From positions 24,709 through 88,708 of the forward strand of contig SVRS01000005.1 of the NCBI GenBank assembly GCA_015064695.1: a DNA stretch of 64,000 bases, written 5' to 3'. The notes beneath the pieces are model-generated. The model made no database searches and was not told where the DNA came from. It worked only from the letters and a program-made list of their open reading frames with translations. A program made the translations under genes and the position numbers. The stretch comes from Oscillospiraceae bacterium. GTDB taxonomy: Bacteria; Bacillota; Clostridia; Oscillospirales; CAG-272. Positions within the stretch are counted from its first letter, which is position 1, and the number at the start of each line of letters is the position of its first letter. Shown one piece after another: positions 34,622 to 42,995 of this stretch.

Positions 34622-36040
34622 ATGAATTACTATATTGGAATCGATTTGGGTACCAGCTCCTGCAAGGGTATCCTGACTAATCGTGAGGGAACGGTCCTGG
34701 CCGAGCATAGCGTCAGCTATAACGTCAGCTATCCCGCTCCCGGCTACAGCGAGCAGAACCCGGAGGATTGGTACAACGCCGCCGTTGAGATTCTGGAGGT
34801 CCTTTCAGAGGGCCGTAAGGAGGACGTAAAGGGGATCGGTATCGCGGGCCAGATGCACGGTTTGGTCATGCTGGACGAAAACGATGACGTTATTCGCCCC
34901 GCCATTCTGTGGAACGACGGCCGTACCGAAAAGGAGACCGCCTACCTCAACTCGCTGGGGTGCCTTCCCACCTACACGGGTAACATCGCCTTCGCGGGCT
35001 TTACCGCACCCAAGATCCTGTGGGTCAAGGAGAACGAGCCCGAGAACTTTGCCTTGGCCAAGAAGATCTGTCTGCCCAAGGACTACCTGGCTTATAAGCT
35101 GACCGGCGTGTTCTCCTCTGATTATTCGGATGCCTCGGGTATGCTCCTTTTGGACGTGGCCAATAAGTGCTGGTCCAAGGAGATGTGTGATATCTGCGGC
35201 ATTACCGTGGATATGTTGCCTCGGCTCTACGAGAGCTATGAGGCAACCGGCAAGGTCAAGGCCGAGTACGGTCTGCCCAACGCCATCCTCTGCGCCGGCG
35301 CAGGCGACAACGCCGCCGCCGCCATCGGTACCGCAACCCTGCGTGACGGGGATTGCAGCATCTCCCTGGGCACCAGCGGTACCGTGTTCCTGCCCTGCGA
35401 CAAGTTCAACACCACCTGCGGTACAGCTCTCCACAATTTTGCCCATTCCACCGGCAAGTTCCACCTCATGGGGTGCATCCTGTCGGCGGCAAGCTGCAAC
35501 AAGTGGTGGGTTCGGGATATTCTTGACACCAAGTACAATGACGATCCCCGCGACGATCTGGGTCAGAACCGCGTGTTCTTCCTGCCCTACCTGACGGGTG
35601 AGCGTTGCCCCCACAATGACGTCAACGCCAAGGGCGCGTTCGTCGGTCTGACCATCAACACCACCCAGGCTGATATGAGTCTGGCCGTGCTGGAGGGCGT
35701 AGCCTACGCCCTGCGTGACTGCGTAGAGGCAGGCGGCGTCAAGATCGACAAGGCCGTTCTTTGCGGCGGCGGTGCCATCAGCCCCCTGTGGCAGGGCATC
35801 ATGTCGGGCATCCTCGGCGCGGATATCTATCTGACCGAGACCGAGCAGGGACCCTCCATGGGCGGTGCTCTGCTGGCCATGACCGCTTGCGGAGAGTATG
35901 AAAGCGTTTACGCGGCGGCCGATGCCACGGTTCGTAAGACCCTGGCCGTCCAGGCTGATCCCGTCCGTACCGCGGCCTACAACGAGGGTTATGCGATCTA
36001 TAAGAAGTTGTATCCCGCGCTGAGGGATACGGGGCTGTAA
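34622..36040 (+). CDS. xylB: Xylulokinase
   Basis: This 472-residue FGGY-family kinase phosphorylates D-xylulose using ATP. It has YYIGIDLGTSSCKGILTN at the N-terminus, GIAGQMHGLVMLDEN near residue 78, ILWNDGRTEKE, the family block GAGDNAAAAIGTATLRDGD near 228 and LTGERCPHNDVNAKGAFVGL near 330. The MHG block supports xylulose over glycerol or gluconate. The ATG at 34622 has GGAG at good spacing. It ends the pentose unit; a terminator follows at 36081. Confidence 0.94.
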   Translation: MNYYIGIDLGTSSCKGILTNREGTVLAEHSVSYNVSYPAPGYSEQNPEDWYNAAVEILEVLSEGRKEDVKGIGIAGQMHGLVMLDENDDVIRPAILWNDGRTEKETAYLNSLGCLPTYTGNIAFAGFTAPKILWVKENEPENFALAKKICLPKDYLAYKLTGVFSSDYSDASGMLLLDVANKCWSKEMCDICGITVDMLPRLYESYEATGKVKAEYGLPNAILCAGAGDNAAAAIGTATLRDGDCSISLGTSGTVFLPCDKFNTTCGTALHNFAHSTGKFHLMGCILSAASCNKWWVRDILDTKYNDDPRDDLGQNRVFFLPYLTGERCPHNDVNAKGAFVGLTINTTQADMSLAVLEGVAYALRDCVEAGGVKIDKAVLCGGGAISPLWQGIMSGILGADIYLTETEQGPSMGGALLAMTACGEYESVYAAADATVRKTLAVQADPVRTAAYNEGYAIYKKLYPALRDTGL

Positions 36041-36080
36041 GCCAAACCTTAGAGCATCCGCGGCTCCGCCGACGGATATC

Positions 36081-36119
36081 AAAAGCAGGAGATGCCTTTT
36101 GGAATCTCCTGCTTTTTTT
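36081..36119 (+). terminator. Intrinsic terminator after xylB
   Basis: A 12-bp stem (AAAGCAGGAGAT / ATCTCCTGCTTT) with a short loop is followed by a run of seven T. Confidence 0.92.
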
Positions 36120-36129
36120 ATGAGAAATC

Positions 36130-36158
36130 TTGACAGAATTGAAGAAATATGGTATAAT
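36130..36158 (+). promoter_or_regulatory. Consensus sigma-A promoter of the GH3 gene
   Basis: TTGACA at 36130-36135, a 17-bp spacer and TATAAT at 36153-36158: a perfect consensus about 50 bp upstream of the ATG at 36210. Confidence 0.92.
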
Positions 36159-36209
36159 AATTAAAGTGCAATGTGTACAAAAATTTTTGCCAAAAAGGAG
36201 ATGGATGCT

Positions 36210-38393
36210 ATGGATGGAAATAATTCTATGAAGCGTGCGAAGGAATTGCTTGCCCGCATGTCTCTTGAAGAAAAGATTTACCAGATATCCGGTCAGATGC
36301 TTTTTGAGGTCGAGGATGACTACGAGAAGCGCCGGAATCATAAAGAAGGGAACTACCGAAATCCCGGGCACTTTATGCACAAGGGAAGGCCTGCCCCCGC
36401 TACGCCCGCCGAGGTGACGGAGCGGATCAATCGCGACGTTCAGCTGACTATGGACGCGCATCCCAACGCAGTTCCTCCCATTGAGCATGGTGAGGCTCTT
36501 CACGGCGCTCAATGGGGTATGGGAACCTGCTTCCCTCAACCCATCGGCATGGCCTCCACCTTTGACGATGAGCTGGTGGCGCAGATTGGCGACGTGATCG
36601 GTAAGGAGGTTGCCGCGGTAGGTGTCCGTCAGGCCCTTACCCCCGTGGTCAATATTGTTCGTGATTGTCGCTGGGGCCGTACAGTGGAAACCTTCGGTGA
36701 GGACGTTCTGCTGACCTCCAATATGGGCGTGGCCATTTGCCGCGGCCTGCAAAAGAATGGCGTCATCGCAACCCCCAAGCACTACGCGGATAACTATTCC
36801 TACGGCGGAAGAGATTCCAACGTGTCCGATACCTCTGAGCGTACCATGCGTGAGGTGTATCTGAAGCCCTTTGAAAAGTGCTTCAAGGAGGGCGGCGCTC
36901 TGTCGGTCATGGCCGCATACAATAGCTGGGAGGGCGTTCCTTGCTCGGCTAACCACCGTATGCTCACCGAGATCCTTCGTGACGAATGGGGGTTCCCCGG
37001 CTTCGTTGTGTCGGACTACTGCGGCGTTGAGGGCCTCTGTGATGCCCATAAGATGGTGGATCAGCACTGGAAGGCACAGGCGCGCTGCCTGAAGGCCGGC
37101 CTGGATGTGAACCTGCCCTTCAGCTCCTTCGAAAAGACCATGACCGCCTATCGGGAGGGCTGGCTCACCGAGGAGGATATCGACCGCGCCGTACTCCGCG
37201 TGCTGAATGCTAAGTTCGCTATGGGAATCATGGATCAGCCCTTCGCAGACGGAGAGGCCGCAACCGCCCTGGTGCGATGCGACGCCCATAAGCAGTTGGC
37301 CCTGGAGGCGGCCCGTCGCGCCATGATCCTGCTGAAGAACGAGGGTGTTCTGCCCATGAGCCGTGAGAAGATCAAGACCGTTGCGGTGTTCGGCGAGGGC
37401 GCTACCGTGTTCCCCGTAGGCAAGAACTATTCCGGCCCCTACGGACGGGAATGGGAGGCCGAGGACGCTAAAACGCCTCTGGAGTACCTGCGTGAGTACC
37501 TGGACGGTTACGCCGAGGTGATCTACGCAACCGACGATTACATCGAGGAGGTTGCTGCTAAGTGCGATGTTGCTCTGTACATGACCACCGTCGTAGAGGG
37601 TGAGGGCATGGATCGCTCGGATATTCGTCTCCCGGGTGTGACCCATAAGGTCCAAAAGGATGACAGTGCGCTCATTGTCGGTAAGTTCGAAATGGATATC
37701 AAGACCGACCAGGAGGAGAGCATCCGCCGTATGAACGCCGCAAACCCTCATTCTGTGGTGATTCTGCTCAACGGCGCACCCGTGGATATGAGCAGTTGGA
37801 TCGAGGGAAGCAACGCCATCCTGGAGGCCTGGTACCCCGGTGAGCAGGGCGCACAGGCTATCTGCGAGATCCTATTCGGTGAGGTCAATCCCTCTGCTAA
37901 GCTCCCCATTACCTTCCCCAGAAGCGTGGGGCAGTTGCCTCTGTTCTATTCCATGAAGCCCTCGGGTCGAGGCTACGGCTATGTGGAGAACGACGGCTCT
38001 CCCCTCTACCCCTTCGGTTACGGTCTGAGCTATACCACCTTCGCCCTGGACAACTTTGCCTGCGAAAATAAGGACGATAGCTTGACTCTGTCGCTGACCG
38101 TGGAGAATACGGGTAATTACGACGGTGCAGAGATTGTCCAAATCTACTTGTCCGGCCGTAATTGCGACGTTTCTATGCCTCGTATGGAGCTGAAGGCCTA
38201 CAAGCGTGTGGAAGCGAAGAAGGGAGAGACGACTTCCGTTACCATCGACGTGCCCTCTGAAGCCTTCTTCTACTATGATCAGAAGATGAGCTACGGTATG
38301 CATGACGGCGATTATACGGTATCTGTCGCTACCTCCAGTGCGGACATCCGCAAGACCTTTGAGGTGCAGGTGCGCGACGGAAAGCTGATCTGA
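36210..38393 (+). CDS. GH3 beta-glucosidase/beta-xylosidase
   Basis: This 727-residue protein has the full GH3 layout: an N-terminal barrel with TPVVNIVRDCRWGRTVETFGED near residue 145, KHYADNYSYGG near 190 and the nucleophile Asp (about 269) in FPGFVVSDYCG. A second domain follows with LVRCDAHKQLALEAARRAMI, then a C-terminal fibronectin-III-like domain beginning YPFGYGLSYTTF. No signal peptide, so cytoplasmic. The xyl genes upstream make a beta-xylosidase role likely, but beta-glucosidase cannot be excluded. The ATG at 36210 is chosen because AAAGGAG overlaps the upstream ATG. Confidence 0.92.
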   Translation: MDGNNSMKRAKELLARMSLEEKIYQISGQMLFEVEDDYEKRRNHKEGNYRNPGHFMHKGRPAPATPAEVTERINRDVQLTMDAHPNAVPPIEHGEALHGAQWGMGTCFPQPIGMASTFDDELVAQIGDVIGKEVAAVGVRQALTPVVNIVRDCRWGRTVETFGEDVLLTSNMGVAICRGLQKNGVIATPKHYADNYSYGGRDSNVSDTSERTMREVYLKPFEKCFKEGGALSVMAAYNSWEGVPCSANHRMLTEILRDEWGFPGFVVSDYCGVEGLCDAHKMVDQHWKAQARCLKAGLDVNLPFSSFEKTMTAYREGWLTEEDIDRAVLRVLNAKFAMGIMDQPFADGEAATALVRCDAHKQLALEAARRAMILLKNEGVLPMSREKIKTVAVFGEGATVFPVGKNYSGPYGREWEAEDAKTPLEYLREYLDGYAEVIYATDDYIEEVAAKCDVALYMTTVVEGEGMDRSDIRLPGVTHKVQKDDSALIVGKFEMDIKTDQEESIRRMNAANPHSVVILLNGAPVDMSSWIEGSNAILEAWYPGEQGAQAICEILFGEVNPSAKLPITFPRSVGQLPLFYSMKPSGRGYGYVENDGSPLYPFGYGLSYTTFALDNFACENKDDSLTLSLTVENTGNYDGAEIVQIYLSGRNCDVSMPRMELKAYKRVEAKKGETTSVTIDVPSEAFFYYDQKMSYGMHDGDYTVSVATSSADIRKTFEVQVRDGKLI

Positions 38394-38472
38394 CCGTAAT
38401 GCGTCCCGCCGGCATGTGCGCAAAAAGGACCTCCCCACGGACTATGCGTGTTATCCTTAACGGAGAACACGC

Positions 38473-38657
38473 AATGAATTGCAACCTTTCGGTTGCGTGA
38501 ATTGAAAGCCGTGCTTTCGTGAATTGCCTGCGGCATGAATTGTGCCTTACGGCACATTAGTTGCAATTCAATTCATGTGAGCGACGAATTGCGCGGCAAT
38601 TCCGCGAGCAAATCATGGCGGAGCCAATTCATGATGCGTACGCATCAATTCATTCAT
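38473..38657. repeat. Inverted array of TGAATT spacers and variable mini-hairpins
   Basis: The left half alternates a constant TGAATT (38475, 38498, 38520, 38536) with short, different hairpins: GCAACC/GGTTGC, GAAAGC/GCTTTC, GCC/GGC, GTGCC/GGCAC. The right half has the complementary AATTCA spacers with CGCGG/CCGCG, TGGC/GCCA and TGATGC/GCATCA hairpins. The whole could fold into a branched, tree-like structure. It has no long open reading frame. It lies in the 685-nt gap between GH3 and the agr locus. Confidence 0.8.
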
Positions 38658-38667
38658 AAAAACAAAC

Positions 38668-38709
38668 AGAGCAAGAATAGAAGGATTTTTCTCCTTTTAC
38701 GCTTGCTCT
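38668..38709. terminator. Long imperfect hairpin after the mini-hairpin array
   Basis: AGAGCAAG pairs with CTTGCTCT, with an inner AAGGA/TCCTT helix around a T-loop. It is followed by TTCTG rather than a clean T-run, so it is a possible GH3 terminator of modest strength. The remaining sequence to 38940 shows no gene. Confidence 0.45.
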
Positions 38710-38944
38710 TTCTGCTTGTCATAGGGGTTTGGGTTTAGCCCATACTGTGGTTGTCTGGACAAATGCCATGCTTGCACTTTTGTAAAGCTGCAAATTCTCC
38801 GCTAAGAACCTCACCCTTATGCGGGGGAGTCCTTTTTGTTGGCGAAAGGCAAAAATTCACAAAAAACGACAACCGTGCGGGAGTAGTTCACAAAAACTTT
38901 ACAGACGACCTGCCTGACGCTTGTGAAAATAATTGTTTTTTCTG

Positions 38945-38973
38945 TTGACAAGAAACGCCAAAAGTGATATAAT
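38945..38973 (+). promoter_or_regulatory. Sigma-A promoter of the agr locus
   Basis: TTGACA at 38945-38950, a 17-bp spacer and TATAAT at 38968-38973, about 105 bp upstream of the first gene of the locus. Confidence 0.9.
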
Positions 38974-39078
38974 CTAAGTGAGAATCGACTACGATTTGTT
39001 GGGGAAGGGGTGGCTTGCCAAACGGATTCCACACCTCGGACAATCTTAGTCGGGCGGAAATCTGCCGCGGGAGGGTGT

Positions 39079-39657
39079 ATGCTGGTTTTTATTCTGATTC
39101 CGCTTCTGCTCGCGATGCTCAAGGGCTATAAGGTGTCTCATGTGTTGCGGGTATTGGATCTCTATCCCTTCTTTGCGGTGTGTGCGCTTCACGGCTTCTT
39201 TGTCGTATGCGCATGGCTGGGGAACCATTCTTTTGTGGTGTTTGCCAACGCATTGCAGTATTTCTTGATTCTGTCCCTGCTTTTGCCGGTTATGCGTCGC
39301 CGCCTGTTCGTGCCCTCCGTTGTTGGATTGGGCCTTACCTTGGTCGGAACCGCTATGAATCGGGTGGTGATCCGTGCGAATGGCGGAAAAATGCCCGTGA
39401 AGCCAACGGTCTCGGAATGGATCGGATACTATAAGCCCGGGCAGCTGGACGGAGCTATTGACGATCTGCATATTCTGCTGGACGATTCGGCTAAGCTCCC
39501 TTTTTTGGCAGATTACATCGACCTGGGTGTTTGCATATTGAGCCCCGGAGACGTATTGATCCATGTATTTGCTTCTATCGTTGTTTACTATACGGTTAAG
39601 GCTGTCTGTCCCCGGGCTTCTCGGGAAGCATTCCGGGAGACGGAAGAAAAACGATAA
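39079..39657 (+). CDS. DUF5317 family membrane protein
   Basis: This 192-residue protein begins MLVFILIPLLLAMLKGY and has five or so hydrophobic segments. A conserved-looking GTAMNRVVIRANGGKMPV block follows the third segment and resembles DUF5317. Function is not known. It is the first gene after the promoter at 38945. The ATG at 39079 follows GGGAGG; a longer GTG start at 39010 would add a polar leader and is less likely. I believe DUF5317 proteins occur beside agrB-like genes in other Clostridia, but could not check. The next gene starts 24 nt after its stop. Confidence 0.72.
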   Translation: MLVFILIPLLLAMLKGYKVSHVLRVLDLYPFFAVCALHGFFVVCAWLGNHSFVVFANALQYFLILSLLLPVMRRRLFVPSVVGLGLTLVGTAMNRVVIRANGGKMPVKPTVSEWIGYYKPGQLDGAIDDLHILLDDSAKLPFLADYIDLGVCILSPGDVLIHVFASIVVYYTVKAVCPRASREAFRETEEKR

Positions 39658-39681
39658 CAGAAAGGATCGGTTCTCGATTGT

Positions 39682-40209
39682 ATGAAATTAGCGTTGTTCC
39701 TGCTCACCGACCTTCTTCTTGGCTATGTTCCGCAAGCCGCAGGATGTGCCGTCTGTCTGTTCATGTTCGTGAAGGAGAGCCTGCGTACCCGCAAATTTCT
39801 GATTACGACCTGCTTTTATTCGATGGTCGCCGTCGTGATTCGATTGGCATACACTTGGAAACTGATTGATTTCGGCTTCCATACTGTGGTCATTTGGGCA
39901 ATTTTCGTTCTGATTGCCATCGCATACAATCGGTATCCCGTGGTGCAATCCACCTTCAGTATTCTGGTTTCCGGTGTGCTGATCACGGTGTCGGAATTGA
40001 TTACGGCCGGCATTCTTGTTCTGATCTACGGAGAAAAGAACTTCACCAATATGATGAATAACACCGAAACGCTGGACGGCAAGCTCGTCAAGGCTTGGTG
40101 CGGTGTGCCTACGAATATTTTGTTTTTGATCATTGTTCTGGTTGCCTATTTCGTTGCGAGACGGAGATGGAAGAAGAACAGCGAAGCAACACAAAATGTG
40201 ACTCAGTAA
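39682..40209 (+). CDS. Five-pass membrane protein of the agr locus, unknown function
   Basis: This 175-residue protein has about five hydrophobic segments (roughly residues 3-22, 40-60, 65-85, 90-115 and 142-160) and a basic C-terminal tail rich in Arg and Lys. I do not recognise a family. Its size and topology resemble the sensory half of an AgrC receptor without the kinase. It could therefore take part in signal sensing or export, but that is inference. AGAAAGGA lies about 15 nt before the ATG, a long spacing. agrB follows after 28 nt. Confidence 0.65.
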   Translation: MKLALFLLTDLLLGYVPQAAGCAVCLFMFVKESLRTRKFLITTCFYSMVAVVIRLAYTWKLIDFGFHTVVIWAIFVLIAIAYNRYPVVQSTFSILVSGVLITVSELITAGILVLIYGEKNFTNMMNNTETLDGKLVKAWCGVPTNILFLIIVLVAYFVARRRWKKNSEATQNVTQ

Positions 40210-40237
40210 AATCCATTCCGATGCGTAGGGAGAGAGC

Positions 40238-40870
40238 ATGGAACATTTAGCAAGAAAAATGGCAGAATCCATCGGCCGCTCTTTGGGGCGATCAGACGAG
40301 GAGATTGCCGTGATGGCCTATGGATTCATTGGAATCCTGCAGTTTTTTGCCATATTCCTCTGTTCCCTCGTGATTGGAATCCTGTTCGGCTTCTGGATTG
40401 AGACCGTGGTGGTGTTCCTATCGGTTGGGTTTTTGCGTCGGTTTACAGGCGGAGCCCATTCTTCCGGCATCTACCATTGCTTGGTTTACAGTGTGTTTTT
40501 CGTCTCCATCATTTCGGCTGCGGCACATTACTGGTTGCCCCTGTTGCCGATGCCGGTCAACGGCGTTATCTGCGGTGCGATTTTTGCCTTTGGATACGTG
40601 ATGATTGCCTTAAAGGCACCGGTTACACCTCCCAATAAGCCCTGCCGCACCGAAAAGAAGCGCAAGCGTCTCCGTCGAGGTGCTTTCCTTTCTTTGTCGT
40701 TGTTCGCAATATTCGTCCTTTTGACCTTTATAGCTCAAAATTATATCAGCAGATTATTCACCATTGGATTGTCTCTTGCTGTGTCCACCCTGTGGCAGGT
40801 CACCATGATGACCAAAGCGGGGGCGGCGTTCGTTATATGCTTCGATTCCTTGTTCATGAAAAAAAGATAA
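40238..40870 (+). CDS. agrB: Accessory gene regulator B (AgrB) membrane peptidase
   Basis: This 210-residue polytopic protein carries the AgrB active-site block RRFTGGAHSSGIYHC, in which His74 and Cys81 match the catalytic pair (His77 and Cys84 in Staphylococcus). About five to six hydrophobic segments and a basic loop (EKKRKRLRRG near residue 142) fit the family. AgrB cuts the C-terminal part of AgrD and forms the thiolactone ring of the autoinducing peptide at the membrane. The agrD gene lies 88 nt downstream. No agrC or agrA gene is near. Confidence 0.95.
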   Translation: MEHLARKMAESIGRSLGRSDEEIAVMAYGFIGILQFFAIFLCSLVIGILFGFWIETVVVFLSVGFLRRFTGGAHSSGIYHCLVYSVFFVSIISAAAHYWLPLLPMPVNGVICGAIFAFGYVMIALKAPVTPPNKPCRTEKKRKRLRRGAFLSLSLFAIFVLLTFIAQNYISRLFTIGLSLAVSTLWQVTMMTKAGAAFVICFDSLFMKKR

Positions 40871-40958
40871 CGATTTTCGGTGTTTCCATGTTGGTATCGT
40901 TTTGCCTGTAAAGGTAAAAAGATATAAATACTCTATTCGGGGAAAGGAGAATTCTGAT

Positions 40959-41084
40959 ATGAAAGCCAAAATTCTGATGGCAGTATCTGCGTTGGCAACG
41001 ATGTTTGCTGCATTTGCGGCTTCATCGGCATGCTTCTGGTGGATTTATCAACCCGAAGAACCTGCCTCCTTGCAAGACAAATAA
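40959..41084 (+). CDS. agrD: AgrD-like cyclic lactone autoinducer precursor peptide
   Basis: This 41-residue peptide starts at 40959, behind AAAGGAG. It has an amphipathic, Lys-starting N-terminal helix (residues 1-20), a centre ASSACFWWIY and an acidic, Pro-containing tail QPEEPASLQDK. This is the AgrD plan: leader, Cys-led ring segment, recognition tail. By alignment with the Staphylococcus tail (EVEVPKEL), the ring would be Cys25-Phe-Trp-Trp-Ile, giving a five-residue thiolactone. A terminator hairpin follows immediately. Confidence 0.9.
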   Translation: MKAKILMAVSALATMFAAFAASSACFWWIYQPEEPASLQDK

Positions 41085-41094
41085 GTAAGGCGGC

Positions 41095-41129
41095 AACGAG
41101 AGCCGGGTTAACCGGCTCTCGTTTTCTCT
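41095..41129 (+). terminator. Terminator after agrD
   Basis: The 11-bp stem ACGAGAGCCGG / CCGGCTCTCGT is followed by a T-rich tail. It separates agrD from the GGDEF/HD-GYP gene, which then depends on read-through or its own weak promoter (TTGAAA at about 41131). Confidence 0.85.
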
Positions 41130-41171
41130 TTTGAAAAAACCATTATCGGTAGACAGATAAGGAGATCTTCT

Positions 41172-42854
41172 ATGCAGCAGCAACCATCGAGGGTCAAGCG
41201 GCAGAGTGAGAGAAATGTCACCATGACGCTGAAAATTTTGATCCTGTATCTCTGCGCTATCCCGGTTCTTCAGAAGGTTCTGACCATCATATCGAAAGAC
41301 GAAACCGAAACCATGATCGTCAGCTTTTCCAAAATGCTCACCTTCTTTTCCATCATTTTGGCAATTGCTCTCTTTTGGGTTATCACAAACTACGTGGTGA
41401 CGAATAAACGCATCCGTTCCTTCGTGGAGGTTTCGGCACTATACGGAATGTGTCTTCTGTGCTATTTGAGCACGGGAATCTCCACCAGTAACTATAAGTT
41501 TATTTTCGCGCTGATCGTTCTGATGTATTCCATGGAGCTGGGCATGAAATTCGGTATGTGCATGTCCTTGGTTTCCGGCTTGAGCATTGTTGCGGGCGAC
41601 CTCTTGTCGTGTAGTGAGTCAATGCGATCCCAGATGTTTCAATCGGATCTGATCCTGTTCGGCTCCTTTTGCCTGCTGGCCTATATCGTGGGCTTCTTTT
41701 CGGAAAGAAACCGCAAGCTGATCGAGGAATTGAAGGACTCCGTGAACCGGGACTCGCTGACCCACCTGTTTAACCATCGATATTTCTACGAGTATATGCA
41801 TGGGGTTATGGATGCCCCCGTGGAGGGGATGCACCATTATATTCTGATGATGGATATCGACTTCTTCAAGGCATATAACGATACCCTGGGCCATCCCAAG
41901 GGCGATGCGGTGCTGGTTCAGATATCCAATATATGTAGGAACCTCTTCAGTGACCGAACGGTGTTCCGCTACGGCGGCGAGGAATTCGCCATCACCTATA
42001 CGGCAACCGATGCGCAGGAGGCCGTAAAAATTGCGGATCATCTGCGTACGACCATCGCAATGACCCCCTTTGAAGGAGAACATCTGCTTCCGGGACATAA
42101 TCTGACGGTTTCCATCGGTGTGGCGGAATTGCAGGTGAACGATACCTTGACCAACTGGATCGAGCGGGCGGATAACGCACTCTATAAAGCGAAGGCCTTT
42201 CATAAGAATCGCGTGCAGCTCTACTCCTCGGTTCACGATCGCTTTGAGCATCTGGACAGCAACAATGATGACGAGCGCATCGTGTCCATCAAAACGCTCC
42301 TGTCGGTCATCAACTCCCGCGATCGCTATACCTACAACCACACGGACCGGGTCGTGCATTACTGCGAAACCTATGCTAAGTACGCAAAAATGTCCGAAAG
42401 CCAGCAGAAGATGCTGTTGTATAGCGCATACCTCCACGATATCGGTAAGATCAACGTGCCTCAGGAGATCCTGATCAGTGAGAAAAAACTGACTCCGGAG
42501 GAATGGGAGCAGATCAAGAAGCATCCCGTGGACAGCGCGGAGATCGTGCGAGGCATCCGGAATTTCGGGGAGATCGCCAAGATTGTGCGGCAGCACCACG
42601 AGAAGTTCGATGGCTCCGGATATCCCGACGGGAAGACGGGGACGGAGATCCATTATCTGGCGCGAGTCCTCGCCCTGGCGGATAGCTTTGACGCTATGAC
42701 CTCAAAGAGACCCTATCAGAGGGCCAAGAGCTTCGAGGAAGCCTTTGAGGAAATACGCCGTTGTAAGGGCACCCACTTTGATCCCGACCTTGCCGAGGTC
42801 TTCATTCAAGCCATTCAGACTCGTTACGTGGATGACCGAAGCAACAAAAAATGA
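41172..42854 (+). CDS. Membrane GGDEF plus HD-GYP cyclic-di-GMP enzyme
   Basis: This 560-residue protein has five or six hydrophobic segments in residues 15-180. A GGDEF domain follows with RDSLTHLFNHRYFYEYM near 193, MDIDFFKAYNDTLGHPKGD and RYGGEEF near 266, an intact synthase motif. The C-terminal HD-GYP domain has LHDIGKINVP near 422 and HHEKFDGSGYP near 475, again with catalytic residues kept. It could both make and break cyclic di-GMP. The membrane domain is not a recognised ligand sensor. Placement after agrBD suggests it may read or respond to the peptide. RBS AAGGAG. Confidence 0.93.
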   Translation: MQQQPSRVKRQSERNVTMTLKILILYLCAIPVLQKVLTIISKDETETMIVSFSKMLTFFSIILAIALFWVITNYVVTNKRIRSFVEVSALYGMCLLCYLSTGISTSNYKFIFALIVLMYSMELGMKFGMCMSLVSGLSIVAGDLLSCSESMRSQMFQSDLILFGSFCLLAYIVGFFSERNRKLIEELKDSVNRDSLTHLFNHRYFYEYMHGVMDAPVEGMHHYILMMDIDFFKAYNDTLGHPKGDAVLVQISNICRNLFSDRTVFRYGGEEFAITYTATDAQEAVKIADHLRTTIAMTPFEGEHLLPGHNLTVSIGVAELQVNDTLTNWIERADNALYKAKAFHKNRVQLYSSVHDRFEHLDSNNDDERIVSIKTLLSVINSRDRYTYNHTDRVVHYCETYAKYAKMSESQQKMLLYSAYLHDIGKINVPQEILISEKKLTPEEWEQIKKHPVDSAEIVRGIRNFGEIAKIVRQHHEKFDGSGYPDGKTGTEIHYLARVLALADSFDAMTSKRPYQRAKSFEEAFEEIRRCKGTHFDPDLAEVFIQAIQTRYVDDRSNKK

Positions 42855-42883
42855 TTCGGTTCCGCGTAGGGAAGCGATATGCA

Positions 42884-42928
42884 TTCAGCCTGCAAAACCG
42901 AAGTTAGGCTTTGGCAGGCTGAATTTTT
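42884..42928 (+). terminator. Terminator of the GGDEF/HD-GYP gene
   Basis: TTCAGCCTGC pairs with GCAGGCTGAA and is followed by TTTTT. Confidence 0.85.
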
Positions 42929-42940
42929 GAGATGCCCAAT

Positions 42941-42976
42941 AAAGAAGCCCCCCGACAATCGTCGGGGGGCTTCTTT
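42941..42976. terminator. Bidirectional terminator between convergent genes
   Basis: A 16-bp perfect stem (AAAGAAGCCCCCCGAC / GTCGGGGGGCTTCTTT) around AATC serves both the plus-strand unit and the small gene on the minus strand. Confidence 0.9.
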
Positions 42977-42995
42977 ATGAGCGTGGAATCAAGGC

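Noticed and set aside
38473..38657. CRISPR array
   Set aside because: The constant parts are only 6-7 bp, the segments between them are palindromic, orientation flips midway, and there are no cas genes.
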